From Conchiformibius kuhniae DSM 17694 (GTDB taxonomy: Bacteria > Pseudomonadota > Gammaproteobacteria > Burkholderiales > Neisseriaceae): DNA of 64,000 nucleotides. This document shows positions 40,857-49,800 of the stretch, piece after piece. The notes under the pieces are model-generated. The model was not told where the DNA came from. It did no database searches and worked only from the letters and a program-made list of their open reading frames with translations. The position numbers and the translations under genes were made by a program. The stretch is from the NCBI RefSeq assembly GCF_000428785.1, contig NZ_AUAP01000002.1, forward strand, positions 186,001 to 250,000. Reading direction: 5' to 3'. The first letter of the stretch is position 1, and every line of letters starts with the position of its first letter.

Positions 40857-41966
40857 TTATTTGCCCTGACGTTGCTTCACAAACGCCACGCCCGTGTCGG
40901 GGAAATCGGTAAACACGCCCGTTGCGCCCGCGCCGTTGAGCAGGGCATCGTACATTTCGTCCACGTTTTCAAAGAATTCGGGCAGGGCATCGCGGCGGAC
41001 GGTGTAGGGGTGTACGTCCATTTTGTGTTTGCCCAACTCCGCCACCAAAGGCGTGTAAACAATTTTGCCTTTTTGCGATTGTTCTTTGTCAATCAGCATA
41101 TACCAGCCCGGCCCCACGCCGTCCGCGTATTTGGCGACTTCCGCCATCGCGCCGGGTTGGAACATCCAGTCGTAGCTGTAGTTTTCCCATTCGCCGGCGG
41201 CGTTTTTGGCTTCGGTTTCTTTCCAATCGGTGTAGGCAATCAGTTGCACCAGTTTCACGTCCATGCCCATTTGCGGCATCAGCTCGGTTTTGATGCGTTT
41301 GAGTTCGTTGAAGTCAAAGGTTTGCAGGTAAACTTGGTCGTTTTTGTTTTGATAACCGTATTGTTTCAAAACTTTTAGCGTTGCCGCCGCGATGTCTTTG
41401 CCTGCCTGATGGTGCAGCCAAGGGGCTTTGATTTCGGGATAGATGCCGATTTTGCGCCCTGTGGATTTTTCCAAGCCTTGAATAAATTCCAATTCTTCTT
41501 CAAAGGTGTGAATGGCAAAATGCGATTGCCACATCGGAAAACGCTGCGGGTAAACTTGGATTTGTTTGCCGTCTTCGGTTTTGAAGTTTTCGGTCATTTC
41601 CAGCGTGCGGATTTCGTCCAGCGTGAAATCCATCACGTAATAGCGTCCGTCCGCACGGGCGCGGCCGGGAAATTTCGCCGCCACATCGGTCAGGCCGTCC
41701 AAAAAGTGGTCGTGAATCACCACCAAGCGGTCGTCTTTGGTCATCGCCAAATCCTGTTCCAGATAATCCGCCTGCTGTCCCACCGCCAAGGCTTTCGCCG
41801 CCAAGGTGTGTTCGGGCAGGTAGCCGCTTGCGCCGCGATGGGCGATGATGAGTTTGTCGGGCATGGGCGCGGCTGTGTGTTGTTTGACAGGCGCGCCTTC
41901 GGGACGGCCGCCACACGCGGCAAGGCACAATGCCAATAGCGGTACGGCAAGGGTTTTGGTTTTCAT
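40857..41966 (-). CDS. glpQ: Glycerophosphodiester phosphodiesterase lipoprotein
   Basis: Hydrolyses glycerophosphodiesters to glycerol 3-phosphate and an alcohol. 369 aa, related to GlpQ and H. influenzae protein D. It has a lipoprotein signal with lipobox LAAC (Cys at residue 18), then LIIAHRGASGYLPEHTLAAK with the catalytic His-Arg pair and HDHFLDGLTDVA. I chose the ATG at 41966, which has AAGGAAG upstream. A decayed glpT lies about 780 bp upstream on the same strand, beyond the HigBA genes. Confidence 0.9.
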   Translation of the reverse strand: MKTKTLAVPLLALCLAACGGRPEGAPVKQHTAAPMPDKLIIAHRGASGYLPEHTLAAKALAVGQQADYLEQDLAMTKDDRLVVIHDHFLDGLTDVAAKFPGRARADGRYYVMDFTLDEIRTLEMTENFKTEDGKQIQVYPQRFPMWQSHFAIHTFEEELEFIQGLEKSTGRKIGIYPEIKAPWLHHQAGKDIAAATLKVLKQYGYQNKNDQVYLQTFDFNELKRIKTELMPQMGMDVKLVQLIAYTDWKETEAKNAAGEWENYSYDWMFQPGAMAEVAKYADGVGPGWYMLIDKEQSQKGKIVYTPLVAELGKHKMDVHPYTVRRDALPEFFENVDEMYDALLNGAGATGVFTDFPDTGVAFVKQRQGK

Positions 41967-42000
41967 ATTTGCTTCCTTTGATTTGTTTGGAAAAGGGTTT

Positions 42001-42309
42001 TCAGGCTGCCTGAAAAGCAAACGGGCGGATATTCGCCAAAGTATCGGCAATGCTTTCCCGTGCCGTTTCCGCATCGTAATGGCTTTGCAGGTTCAGCCAG
42101 CTTTGCACGTCCGTACCGAAAAACGCCGCCAAACGCAGCGCGGTGTCGGGCGAAATGCCACGTTTGCCGTGTACGATTTCATTGATGCGGCGCGGTGGCA
42201 CGTCTATGGCTTTTGCCAGCGCGTATTGGCTGATGCCTAAAGGTTTGAGCCAGTCTTCCAACAGAATTTCGCCGGGGTGGACTAAAGGGACTTCGCGTTT
42301 ATTCATCAT
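42001..42309 (-). CDS. higA: HigA-family antitoxin
   Basis: 102 aa, XRE helix-turn-helix antitoxin of the HigA group (VHPGEILLEDWLKPLGISQYALA, trimmed; VPPRRINEIVHGKRGIS). ATG at 42309 has AAGGAG seven bases upstream; a second ATG follows directly. The stop and last codons (FQAA then TGA) are encoded by a perfect uptake sequence palindrome at 42001-42014. Confidence 0.88.
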   Translation of the reverse strand: MMNKREVPLVHPGEILLEDWLKPLGISQYALAKAIDVPPRRINEIVHGKRGISPDTALRLAAFFGTDVQSWLNLQSHYDAETARESIADTLANIRPFAFQAA

Positions 42310-42325
42310 GATGTTGCTCCTTGAG

Positions 42326-42610
42326 TTAGTCGTGGTAATCAACGATTTCCACTTGGCTTGCCGTGCCGTTGTGCCAAACGAAACAGATGCGCCATTGGTC
42401 GTTGATGCGGATGCTGTGTTGTCCTTGCCGGTCGCCTTTCAGAGCTTCCAAACGGTTGCCGGGCGGTGTACGCAAAAAGTTCAGATTGGCGGCAGAATGA
42501 AGCTGTTGCAGTTTGCGTAAGGCGACGCGTTCAATATTGGCAAAACGTGCCACGCGCCGCCCGTAAAACAGGGCTTGGGTGTCGGCACAGGCAAAGTGGT
42601 TGATGCTCAT
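42326..42610 (-). CDS. higB: HigB/RelE-family toxin
   Basis: 94 aa mRNA interferase, toxin gene first as in higBA loci. The C-terminal signature RINDQWRICFVWHNGTASQVEIVDYHD, trimmed, is diagnostic. Start ATG 42610 (MSINHFACADTQALFYG); no strong ribosome site. It ends 16 bp before higA. Confidence 0.88.
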   Translation of the reverse strand: MSINHFACADTQALFYGRRVARFANIERVALRKLQQLHSAANLNFLRTPPGNRLEALKGDRQGQHSIRINDQWRICFVWHNGTASQVEIVDYHD

Positions 42611-42748
42611 CGTGGTGGTGTGCGGATACGGACAAGCAATCGTAACGCAATCCGCTATTAACATCAACCGTTATTATTGGCAAAGAACCACATCCTAACT
42701 GAAAGAACCGCCAATGCCCCAAAGGGTTGGCGGTTTCAGGCAGCATGG

Positions 42749-42927
42749 TTTTATTTGCCAATGGTCGCCGAGTTTGGCTTTGTGTTTGCCTTCTTCCAGC
42801 ATGGTAATCAGCATCAGCACCACCGCCAGCACGCCGCCGCCACCGTGCCGCCCAAATAGCCGAACAGTCCGGTAAAGCCCGCCGATGTTCCCGCCGCTTT
42901 TTTCGGCGCGAATTCCAGCGCGGAACA
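42749..42927 (-). pseudogene. glpT: Remnant of a GlpT-type organophosphate transporter
   Basis: On the minus strand, one frame reads ALEFAPKKAAGTSAGF then TGLFGYLGGTVAA, which is the highly conserved 10th-11th helix region of GlpT/UhpT transporters. A second frame, after a frameshift and a deletion of roughly one helix, reads LAVVLMLITMLEEGKHKAK, the end of the last helix and the cytoplasmic tail. The rest of the gene (more than 350 codons) is absent. GlpT usually pairs with GlpQ, which is intact nearby. Confidence 0.75.
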
Positions 42928-42941
42928 AGCCCCCGATTTGC

Positions 42942-42947
42942 TATAAT
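42942..42947 (+). promoter_or_regulatory. -10 promoter box of gph
   Basis: TATAAT with TG one base upstream (extended -10), 36 bp before the gph start. Confidence 0.55.
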
Positions 42948-42982
42948 CCCGCGCTTGACCGTTTTTTGAGAAAGCCCTTGTG

Positions 42983-43696
42983 ATGACCACGCCCATTCGC
43001 GCCGTTGCCTTTGATTTGGACGGCACTTTGGTGGATTCCGTTCCCGATTTGGCGGCCGCCGCCAACGCCATGCGCGGCGAACTCGGCCTGCCCGCACTGC
43101 CGCAGGAACGGGTGCAAAGCTATGTCGGCGACGGCATTCCCGTGCTGGTACACCGCGTTTTGACCGATTCCCGCGACCAACGCGCCAACCCCGACACCTT
43201 CACCCCCGCGCTCGCCGTGTTCGCCCGCCACTACGCCGCCAAACTCACCGATGCCACCCGCCCCTATCCCGAAGCCGAAACCGCGTTGGACTTGCTCAAA
43301 ACGCTGGGCTTGCCGCTCGCCGTGATTACCAACAAAAGCGAAATTCCCGCCGTGCAAGTGTTGCGCGGACTGGGTTTGGCACGGCATTTCAGCATTGTGG
43401 TCGGTGGCGACACCCTGCCGGAACGCAAACCGTCCGCCGCGCCCCTGCGCCACGTTGCCGACATTTTGGGCGTTGCCCCCGCCGAAATGCTGATGGTGGG
43501 CGATTCCGCCAACGACCTGCTCGCCGCCAAAGCCGCCGCCTGTCCCAGCGTGTTGGTGAGTTACGGCTACGGCGATGTCGGCGAACTGGCGCGGCTGCCT
43601 GAAACCCGTCCCGACCACATTATCGACCGACTGCCCGAACTCTACGACTGGATTGTCCGCCGCAATCGGGCGTGCGAAACGAAAGAAACGGCGTGA
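42983..43696 (+). CDS. gph: Phosphoglycolate phosphatase
   Basis: HAD phosphatase that removes 2-phosphoglycolate from DNA repair and metabolism. 237 aa. Motif I AFDLDGTLVDS, motif II VITNKS, and motif III-IV ERKPSAAP and VGDSANDLLAA are all present. ATG 42983 is preceded by a GTG one codon earlier; either could be used. It overlaps recX by 4 bp. Confidence 0.9.
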   Translation: MTTPIRAVAFDLDGTLVDSVPDLAAAANAMRGELGLPALPQERVQSYVGDGIPVLVHRVLTDSRDQRANPDTFTPALAVFARHYAAKLTDATRPYPEAETALDLLKTLGLPLAVITNKSEIPAVQVLRGLGLARHFSIVVGGDTLPERKPSAAPLRHVADILGVAPAEMLMVGDSANDLLAAKAAACPSVLVSYGYGDVGELARLPETRPDHIIDRLPELYDWIVRRNRACETKETA

Positions 43697-44145
43697 ACAC
43701 GCCGAGTTTGAAAGCCCGCGCCTTGGCGATTTTGGCGCGGCGCGAAGCGGGACGCGAAGAGTTGCGCCGCAAACTCGCGCCGCACGCCGCCGATGCCGCC
43801 GAATTGGACACATTATTGGACGAACTGGCCGCGCAAGGTTGGCAGTCCGACCGCCGTTTTGCCGAAATGTGGGTGAACGGCAAATCGCGCAAACACGGGC
43901 GTTTGCGTTTGCAACAGGATTTGGCGGCGCGGGGCGTGGCGCGGGAAACGGCGGCGGCGTTCCTGCCCGATGCGGAAGCGGAATTGGCGAACGCGGTGGC
44001 GGTGTTGCGTAAAAAATTCAAAACCGCGCCCGCAGACGCGGCGGAACGCGCCAAGCAGATGCGGTTTTTGGCGTATCGCGGTTTTGCGGCGGATACGGTG
44101 CAACGCGCCCTGCGCCAAGCGTGGACGGACACGGAATCTGACTGA
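43693..44145 (+). CDS. recX: Recombination regulator RecX
   Basis: Binds and inhibits RecA filaments. 150 aa from a GTG at 43693 that overlaps the gph stop (GTGA). SLKARALAILARREAGREEL and LAAQGWQSDRRFAEMWVN, trimmed, match the RecX helical repeats. RecA is not in the window. Confidence 0.88.
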   Translation: MNTPSLKARALAILARREAGREELRRKLAPHAADAAELDTLLDELAAQGWQSDRRFAEMWVNGKSRKHGRLRLQQDLAARGVARETAAAFLPDAEAELANAVAVLRKKFKTAPADAAERAKQMRFLAYRGFAADTVQRALRQAWTDTESD

Positions 44146-44150
44146 ATACC

Positions 44151-44292
44151 GGGGCGTGTCATCATTCAAACTTTTCTACTGAAAATCAGTGGCAGGTTGG
44201 GTTGGAACGAAGTGAAAATCCAACAATTTCACAATAAAACAATGTATTGTTGGGTTTGCGCCACGCTTCAACCCAAGCTGCGCAGAAATGAA
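44151..44292. repeat. Partial TA-flanked element carrying the second palindromic repeat
   Basis: GGGCGTGTCATCATTC and the 'b' flank (TTCTACTGAAAATCAGTG) are followed, where a dRS3 would be expected, by GGTTGGGTTGGAACGAAGTG through to CAACCCAAGCTGCG, about 100 bp and inverted on itself. No right end of this copy is seen. Confidence 0.7.
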
Positions 44293-44302
44293 TTGTCCTT
44301 CA

Positions 44303-44450
44303 GGGTGCGTCATCAATTGACCGAGAAACCTCTGCACCGTCATTCCCGCGTCCGATGACCTGCAAGCAATATGTTATCAAGGTTTGTCGTGCTTCGATGT
44401 GGATTCCCGCCTGCGCGGGAATGACGGGGGAGTAAATTGATGATGCACCC
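44303..44450. repeat. TA-flanked dRS3 element upstream of trkH
   Basis: GGGTGCGTCATCA and TTGATGATGCACCC are the ends. The left dRS3 is cut after ATTCCCGCG; the right one is perfect. Between its end and trkH (44451-44650) I see no gene and no clear promoter. Confidence 0.75.
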
Positions 44451-44650
44451 CAATCACCCCGCGCAGATGTTCAAACCGGTTTGACGGCACAATTTCCGAT
44501 GCCCGTCATGTCCGTTGGTGCGGCAATCGGGGTGATGCGCTTTTGCCTGCAAATCACGGCACGGACGGGGCGACCGTTTCCCGCGCCGCCGCGATGTGGC
44601 ACAATGGGCGTTCACACCACCATGCGGCGGACACACGGTTGTCCGCTTTG

Positions 44651-46111
44651 ATGCCCATGCACAAACTGCTGCCGATTTTTTATGTTTTATCCAAATTCAA
44701 TCTGCTGTTTGCCCTGCTGACGCTGATTCCCGTGTCGGTGTCCTACCTGTACGGCGACAACACGCTGCCCGCTTTTGCCCTGACTGCCTTGGTGCTGACG
44801 GTGCTGTCGCTGGTGGTGCGCTTTTTGACGCGCCGTCATCAGCGCGAACTCAAGCCTCGGGACGGCTTCACGCTGGTGGTGCTGCTGTGGCTGGGCTTTG
44901 CGGCGGCGGCGGCGATGCCGTTTTACCTGTATTTTCCCAAAATCTCGTTTACCGATGCCTTTTTTGAAGCCATGAGCGGGCTGACCACCACCGGCGCGAC
45001 CATTTTGAGCGGTTTGGACACGCTCGCGCCCGCGCTGAATTTTTGGCGGCACATGCTCAACTGGCTCGGCGGCATGGGGATTATCGTGCTGGCGGTGGCG
45101 GTGTTGCCGATGCTGGGCGTGGGCGGCAGACAATTGTTCCAAGCCGAAATTCCGGGCATCGAAAAAGACAACAAAACCGCCCCGCGCATTTCGCAAACCG
45201 CCAAACGCCTGTGGCTGATGTATTTGGGGTTTACCGTTTTGACGTGTTTGTCGCTGCGCTGGGCGGGCATGACGTGGTTTGATGCGGTGTGCCATGCCAT
45301 GTCGGTGTTTTCTTTGGGCGGATTTTCCACGCGGGACGGCAGCATCGGGCATTTCGATTCGCAAGCGGTGGAGGCGGTGGTGATGCTGGCAACTTTGGCA
45401 GGCGGGGTGAATTTCGCCAACCACTTCGCCGCGCTGCGCCGCCGCTCGCTGCGCCCGTATTGGCGGGACGAAGAAGTCCGCATCATGCTGTTTTTGCTGA
45501 CGGGCAGCATTGTTTTGGTGAGTTTGTACCTGTATTACAAAGGCTTTTATCCTTTGGGCGATGCGTTCCGCTTTGTTGCGTTCAACTACGTTTCCATCGG
45601 CATGGCAAGCGGTTTTGCCAATGCGGATTTCGCCCAATGGCCCTTGATTGCTTCGTTGTGGATGTTTTTTTTGTCGAACATTTTGGCGGGAACGGGGTCG
45701 ATGGGCGGCGGCATCAAGCTGGCGCGGGGGCTGGTGTTGGCAAAATTTTCCCTGCGCGAAAGCACCATGCTGCTGCACCCGAACGCGGTACGCACGGTCA
45801 AGGTAAACGGCAGCAGCGTTAGCGAGCGGGTGGCGATGGCGGTGATGGCGTTTATTTTCGTGTATTTTGCCACGGTGGTGGTGTTTACCTTTGCGCTGAT
45901 GATTTCGGGCTTGGATTTGATTACCGCGCTGACGGCGGTGGTGGCGTGCATCACCAATGCGGGGCCGGGTTTGGGGTCGGTGGGGCCTTCGCAAAACTAT
46001 GCGTCTTTGTCGGACGTGCAAAAATGGCTGTGTACGGCGGTGATGTTGTTGGGGCGTTTGGAAATTTTTACCGTTTTCGTGCTGTTTACGCCGGGCTATT
46101 GGAAAAAATGA
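44651..46111 (+). CDS. trkH: Trk-type potassium uptake membrane protein
   Basis: K+ (or Na+) translocating subunit of the TrkH/KtrB family, inner membrane. 486 aa, about ten transmembrane helices with four M-P-M repeats. The first selectivity segment is GLTTTGAT and the last lies in GTGSMGGGIK. The ATG at 44651 and one at 44657 (MHKLLPIFYVLSKFN) are both possible; neither has a strong ribosome site. TrkA is not adjacent. Confidence 0.9.
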   Translation: MPMHKLLPIFYVLSKFNLLFALLTLIPVSVSYLYGDNTLPAFALTALVLTVLSLVVRFLTRRHQRELKPRDGFTLVVLLWLGFAAAAAMPFYLYFPKISFTDAFFEAMSGLTTTGATILSGLDTLAPALNFWRHMLNWLGGMGIIVLAVAVLPMLGVGGRQLFQAEIPGIEKDNKTAPRISQTAKRLWLMYLGFTVLTCLSLRWAGMTWFDAVCHAMSVFSLGGFSTRDGSIGHFDSQAVEAVVMLATLAGGVNFANHFAALRRRSLRPYWRDEEVRIMLFLLTGSIVLVSLYLYYKGFYPLGDAFRFVAFNYVSIGMASGFANADFAQWPLIASLWMFFLSNILAGTGSMGGGIKLARGLVLAKFSLRESTMLLHPNAVRTVKVNGSSVSERVAMAVMAFIFVYFATVVVFTFALMISGLDLITALTAVVACITNAGPGLGSVGPSQNYASLSDVQKWLCTAVMLLGRLEIFTVFVLFTPGYWKK

Positions 46112-46147
46112 CCCTGCCGTAGCCGTGTGTTGGTGCGGGTGCGGCGT

Positions 46148-46153
46148 TATAAT
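46148..46153 (+). promoter_or_regulatory. -10 promoter box of argG
   Basis: TATAAT 26 bp before the argG ATG, with no clear -35 at 17 bp. Confidence 0.45.
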
Positions 46154-46179
46154 CGCGCTTTTTCGCACGGGAGAACGCC

Positions 46180-47508
46180 ATGACCCACACCATTTTGCAA
46201 ACCCTGCCCGCCGGACAAAAAGTCGGCATCGCCTTTTCCGGCGGCTTGGACACCTCCGCCGCGCTGCTGTGGATGAAACTCAAGGGCGCACAGCCCTACG
46301 CCTACACCGCCAATCTCGGCCAGCCCGATGAAGACGACTACGCCGCGATTCCCGCCAAAGCCAAACAATACGGCGCGGAAGAAGCCCGTTTGGTGGACTG
46401 CCGCCGCCAGCTTGTGCGCGAAGGCATTGCCGCCATTCAGTGCGGCGCGTTCCACGTTGCCACCGGCGGCGTGCCGTATTTCAACACCACCCCTTTGGGT
46501 CGTGCGGTAACGGGGACGATGCTGGTCGCCGCCATGCAGCAGGACGACGTGCATATCTGGGGGGACGGCAGCACCTACAAAGGCAACGACATCGAGCGTT
46601 TCTACCGCTACGGCCTGATGACCAATCCCGCCCTGAAAATCTACAAACCTTGGCTGGACCAACAATTTATTGACGAATTGGGCGGCCGTCAGGAAATGAG
46701 CGAATTTTTGATTGCCAACGGCTTTGACTACAAAATGTCCGTTGAAAAAGCCTATTCCACCGATTCCAACCTGCTGGGCGCGACCCACGAAGCCAAAGAT
46801 TTGGAATTTCTCGACAGCAGCGTGAAAATCGTCAAACCGATTATGGGCGTGGCGTTTTGGGACGAAAACGTGCGCGTGCTGCCCGAAACCGTGCGCGTGC
46901 GTTTTGAAGAAGGCGTACCCGTTGCCCTGAACGGCACCGAGTTTGACAACCCCGTAGAGCTGATGCTGGAAGCCAACCGCATCGGCGGACGGCACGGCTT
47001 GGGCATGAGCGACCAAATTGAAAACCGCATCATCGAAGCCAAATCGCGCGGCATTTACGAAGCACCCGGCATGGCGTTATTGCACATCGCCTACGAGCGT
47101 TTGGTAACCGGCATTCACAACGAAGACACCATTGAACAATACCGCATCAACGGCCTGCGTTTGGGACGTTTGCTGTATCAAGGCCGTTGGTTTGACCCGC
47201 AAGCGCTGATGCTGCGCGAAACCGCGCAACGCTGGGTGGCGAAAGCTGTGAGCGGCGAAGTTACGCTGGAGCTGCGGCGCGGCAACGACTACTCGCTGCT
47301 GAACACCGAGTCGCCCAACCTCACCTACGCGCCCGAGCGTTTGAGCATGGAAAAGGTGGAAAACGCCGCCTTTACCCCGCTTGACCGCATCGGCCAACTG
47401 ACCATGCGTAATCTGGACATCAGCGACACCCGCGCCAAGCTGGGCGTGTATGCCGACACGGGCTTAATCGGCAAAGGCGACAACGCCCTGCTGCCGCAAG
47501 CCGAATAA
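46180..47508 (+). CDS. argG: Argininosuccinate synthase
   Basis: Joins citrulline and aspartate with ATP in arginine synthesis. 442 aa, the longer E. coli-type enzyme (447). The ATP loop VGIAFSGGLDTSAAL lies near residue 14, followed by TANLGQPDEDDY and CGAFHVATGG. GGGAGAACGCC precedes the ATG. A single-gene unit. Confidence 0.96.
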   Translation: MTHTILQTLPAGQKVGIAFSGGLDTSAALLWMKLKGAQPYAYTANLGQPDEDDYAAIPAKAKQYGAEEARLVDCRRQLVREGIAAIQCGAFHVATGGVPYFNTTPLGRAVTGTMLVAAMQQDDVHIWGDGSTYKGNDIERFYRYGLMTNPALKIYKPWLDQQFIDELGGRQEMSEFLIANGFDYKMSVEKAYSTDSNLLGATHEAKDLEFLDSSVKIVKPIMGVAFWDENVRVLPETVRVRFEEGVPVALNGTEFDNPVELMLEANRIGGRHGLGMSDQIENRIIEAKSRGIYEAPGMALLHIAYERLVTGIHNEDTIEQYRINGLRLGRLLYQGRWFDPQALMLRETAQRWVAKAVSGEVTLELRRGNDYSLLNTESPNLTYAPERLSMEKVENAAFTPLDRIGQLTMRNLDISDTRAKLGVYADTGLIGKGDNALLPQAE

Positions 47509-47555
47509 ACGCACAGCGCAAGGGCAGGGGCGGACACGAACCGCAATGATTCGCG

Positions 47556-47561
47556 TATAAT
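47556..47561 (+). promoter_or_regulatory. -10 promoter box of the MFS-ssb unit
   Basis: TATAAT in GCGTATAATCC, 31 bp before the MFS start. Confidence 0.45.
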
Positions 47562-47592
47562 CCGCCTTCCGCCCGTTTCCCGAGCCGATGCC

Positions 47593-49002
47593 ATGCCCCG
47601 AAAACCCGCAATCCGAATGTCCCCGACCGAATGGCGTGCCAGCCATTCGCTGGCCGCCGTGTACGCGCTGCGCATGCTCGGCATGTTTTTGGTGCTGCCC
47701 GTGCTGGCACTGCACGCGCACAGCCTGATTCCCGATGACGCCCCGCCCGAACAACGCGCCTACATGGTCGGTGCGGCGATGGGCGTGTACGGGCTGACAC
47801 AGGCACTGCTGCAACTGCCTTTGGGCATGCTCTCCGACCGCTTCGGGCGCAAACCCGTGATTTATGCGGGCTTGGCAGTGTTTGCGGCGGGCTGCTTTTT
47901 GGCGGCGGCGGCAGAAACGCCGCAAATGCTGATTATCGCCCGTGCCATACAGGGCGCGGGCGCGGTGAGCGCGGCGGTAACCGCGCTGCTTGCCGATTTG
48001 ACCCGCGAAGAAGTCCGCACCCGCGCCATGTCCATGATTGGGCTGACCATCGGCTTGAGCTTTTCGGCGGGCATGGTGCTGTCGCCCGTGTTGAGCGACC
48101 TGTTGGGCGGCGTGTCGGGGCTGTTCGCGCTGATGGGCGCACTCACCCTCACCAGCATCGTCGTGGTTGCCGCCGTTACCCCCAACCCCGCCTGTTCGCG
48201 CCTGCACCAAGACACGCAAACCCAAGCGGGGCGCATCGGCGAAGTGCTGAAAAACACCCAATTGCTGCGGCTGAATTTCGGCATTTTCGCCCTGCAATCG
48301 GGGCTGATGGCGATTTTCACCGTTTTGCCCCTTGCCCTGCGCGAATTGGGCTGGGAGCGTGCCGAACATTGGAAACTGTATCTGCCCGCCACTTTGGTGG
48401 GGCTGGTGTTGATGATTCCCGCCATCATCATCGGCGAAACCCGCAACAAACTCAAACCCGTATTCGTGTCGGGCATCGTGCTGGTGCTGGCGGCGCAGGC
48501 GGCGATGGGCGGCAGCACGGGCTCGATTTGGGGCATCACGCTGTGCCTGACCGTTTATTTTATCGGCTTCAATATTTTGGAAGCGAGCATGCCCTCGCTG
48601 GTGTCCAAAATCGCCCCGTCCGAGCTTAAAGGCACGGCAATGGGCGTGTACAACACCCTGCAATCGGTGGGCGTGTTTGCCGGCAGCATGATGGGCAGCA
48701 AAATGTACGCGCTCTACGGCTACCACGGCGCGTTTGCCTTTTGCTGTGCCATTGTTGCCGTGTGGCTGCTGCTTGCCGCCACCGCGCCCGCGCCCCTGCC
48801 GGTGAAAAATCTGGTGTTTGCCGTACCCGAAGCGCACCGTGCCGACCTGCCCGCGCTTGCCCGTGCGGTGGCGGCGGTGGCGGGCGTGCAAACCGTCAGC
48901 TTCAGCGAAGACGGACAAACCTTATTCGTCAAAGCCCTGCAACACGGCTTTGACGAAGCCGAACTTACCCCCATTCTGATAGGAGAACAGCCATGTCCCT
49001 GA
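47593..49002 (+). CDS. MFS transporter with C-terminal ferredoxin-like domain (YajR type)
   Basis: Drug:H+-antiporter-type transporter, 469 aa. Twelve hydrophobic segments, motif A GMLSDRFGRKPVIYAG after helix 2, and a soluble C-terminal domain of about 70 residues (AVPEAHRADLPALARAVAAV trimmed) as in E. coli YajR. Substrate unknown. It overlaps ssb by 10 bp, an arrangement I recall from Neisseria. Confidence 0.85.
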   Translation: MPRKPAIRMSPTEWRASHSLAAVYALRMLGMFLVLPVLALHAHSLIPDDAPPEQRAYMVGAAMGVYGLTQALLQLPLGMLSDRFGRKPVIYAGLAVFAAGCFLAAAAETPQMLIIARAIQGAGAVSAAVTALLADLTREEVRTRAMSMIGLTIGLSFSAGMVLSPVLSDLLGGVSGLFALMGALTLTSIVVVAAVTPNPACSRLHQDTQTQAGRIGEVLKNTQLLRLNFGIFALQSGLMAIFTVLPLALRELGWERAEHWKLYLPATLVGLVLMIPAIIIGETRNKLKPVFVSGIVLVLAAQAAMGGSTGSIWGITLCLTVYFIGFNILEASMPSLVSKIAPSELKGTAMGVYNTLQSVGVFAGSMMGSKMYALYGYHGAFAFCCAIVAVWLLLAATAPAPLPVKNLVFAVPEAHRADLPALARAVAAVAGVQTVSFSEDGQTLFVKALQHGFDEAELTPILIGEQPCP

Positions 49003-49508
49003 ACAAAGTCATGCTCATCGGGCGTTTGGGACGCGACCCCGAAATGCGCTACATGCCCAGTGGCGATGCCGTGTGCAATTTTTCCCTTGCCACCGATGAA
49101 AGTTGGAACGACAAACAAAGCGGTCAAAAGGTCAGCAAAACCGAATGGCACAACATCACCCTGTTCAACAAAACCGCCGAAATCGCAGGGCAATACCTGA
49201 AAAAAGGCAGCCAAGTGTATATTGAAGGGCGTATCCAGTCGCGCAAATACACGGGCAAAGACGGTGTGGAACGCACCGCCTACGACATTGTCGGCAACCA
49301 AATGCAAATGCTCGGCAGCAAGAACGACAACGCCCCGTCTGCCGCGCCGTCTTACGACTCCTACACCGCCGCGCCGCCGCCGCAAAACAACCACCACGCC
49401 GCACCCGCCGCCGCGTCTTACCAAGCGCCGCCGCCGCCCCAGCAGCAACGCCCCGTTGCCGACCCGCCCGCGCCGGTGGAAGACATTGATGACGACATTC
49501 CGTTTTAA
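48993..49508 (+). CDS. ssb: Single-stranded DNA-binding protein
   Basis: 171 aa. The N-terminal OB fold is typical (NKVMLIGRLGRDPEMRYM, then FSLATDESWND and EWHNITLFNKTAEIAGQYL, trimmed). The middle linker is rich in Pro, Ala and Gln (residues 110-160), and the C-terminus ends in the acidic DIDDDIPF tail that binds partner proteins. AGGAGA precedes the ATG. The TAA stop is followed directly by a repeat element. Confidence 0.96.
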   Translation: MSLNKVMLIGRLGRDPEMRYMPSGDAVCNFSLATDESWNDKQSGQKVSKTEWHNITLFNKTAEIAGQYLKKGSQVYIEGRIQSRKYTGKDGVERTAYDIVGNQMQMLGSKNDNAPSAAPSYDSYTAAPPPQNNHHAAPAAASYQAPPPPQQQRPVADPPAPVEDIDDDIPF

Positions 49509-49703
49509 CGGCGTGCCATCATTTAAATTTTCTAATGAAAATCAGTGTTGTACCAAAATGCCGTCATGCCCGCGAATGCGGGAATCCACCGTCCGATGCC
49601 AAGCAAGCCGTGCTTTATCAAGGTTTGTCGCGCTTCGACTTGGGTTTCCGCCGGCGCGGGCATGACGGTGCCGTGTTTTTTCGGTCAATTGATGACACAC
49701 CCC
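49506..49703. repeat. TA-flanked dRS3 element after ssb
   Basis: The TAA of ssb is followed by CGGCGTGCCATCA; right end TTGATGACACACCCC. Both dRS3 palindromes carry a C change (ATGCCC, GGGCAT). 'b' flank left, 'a' flank right. Confidence 0.78.
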
Positions 49704-49800
49704 AACGGCGTGCCGCTTGAACACCACCATTTGGAACTTTCCGGCTTGTCCGGCAAGTTCCTTTTTGGTTTGACACCGCCCCGACCGAAAAGGAATTGTG

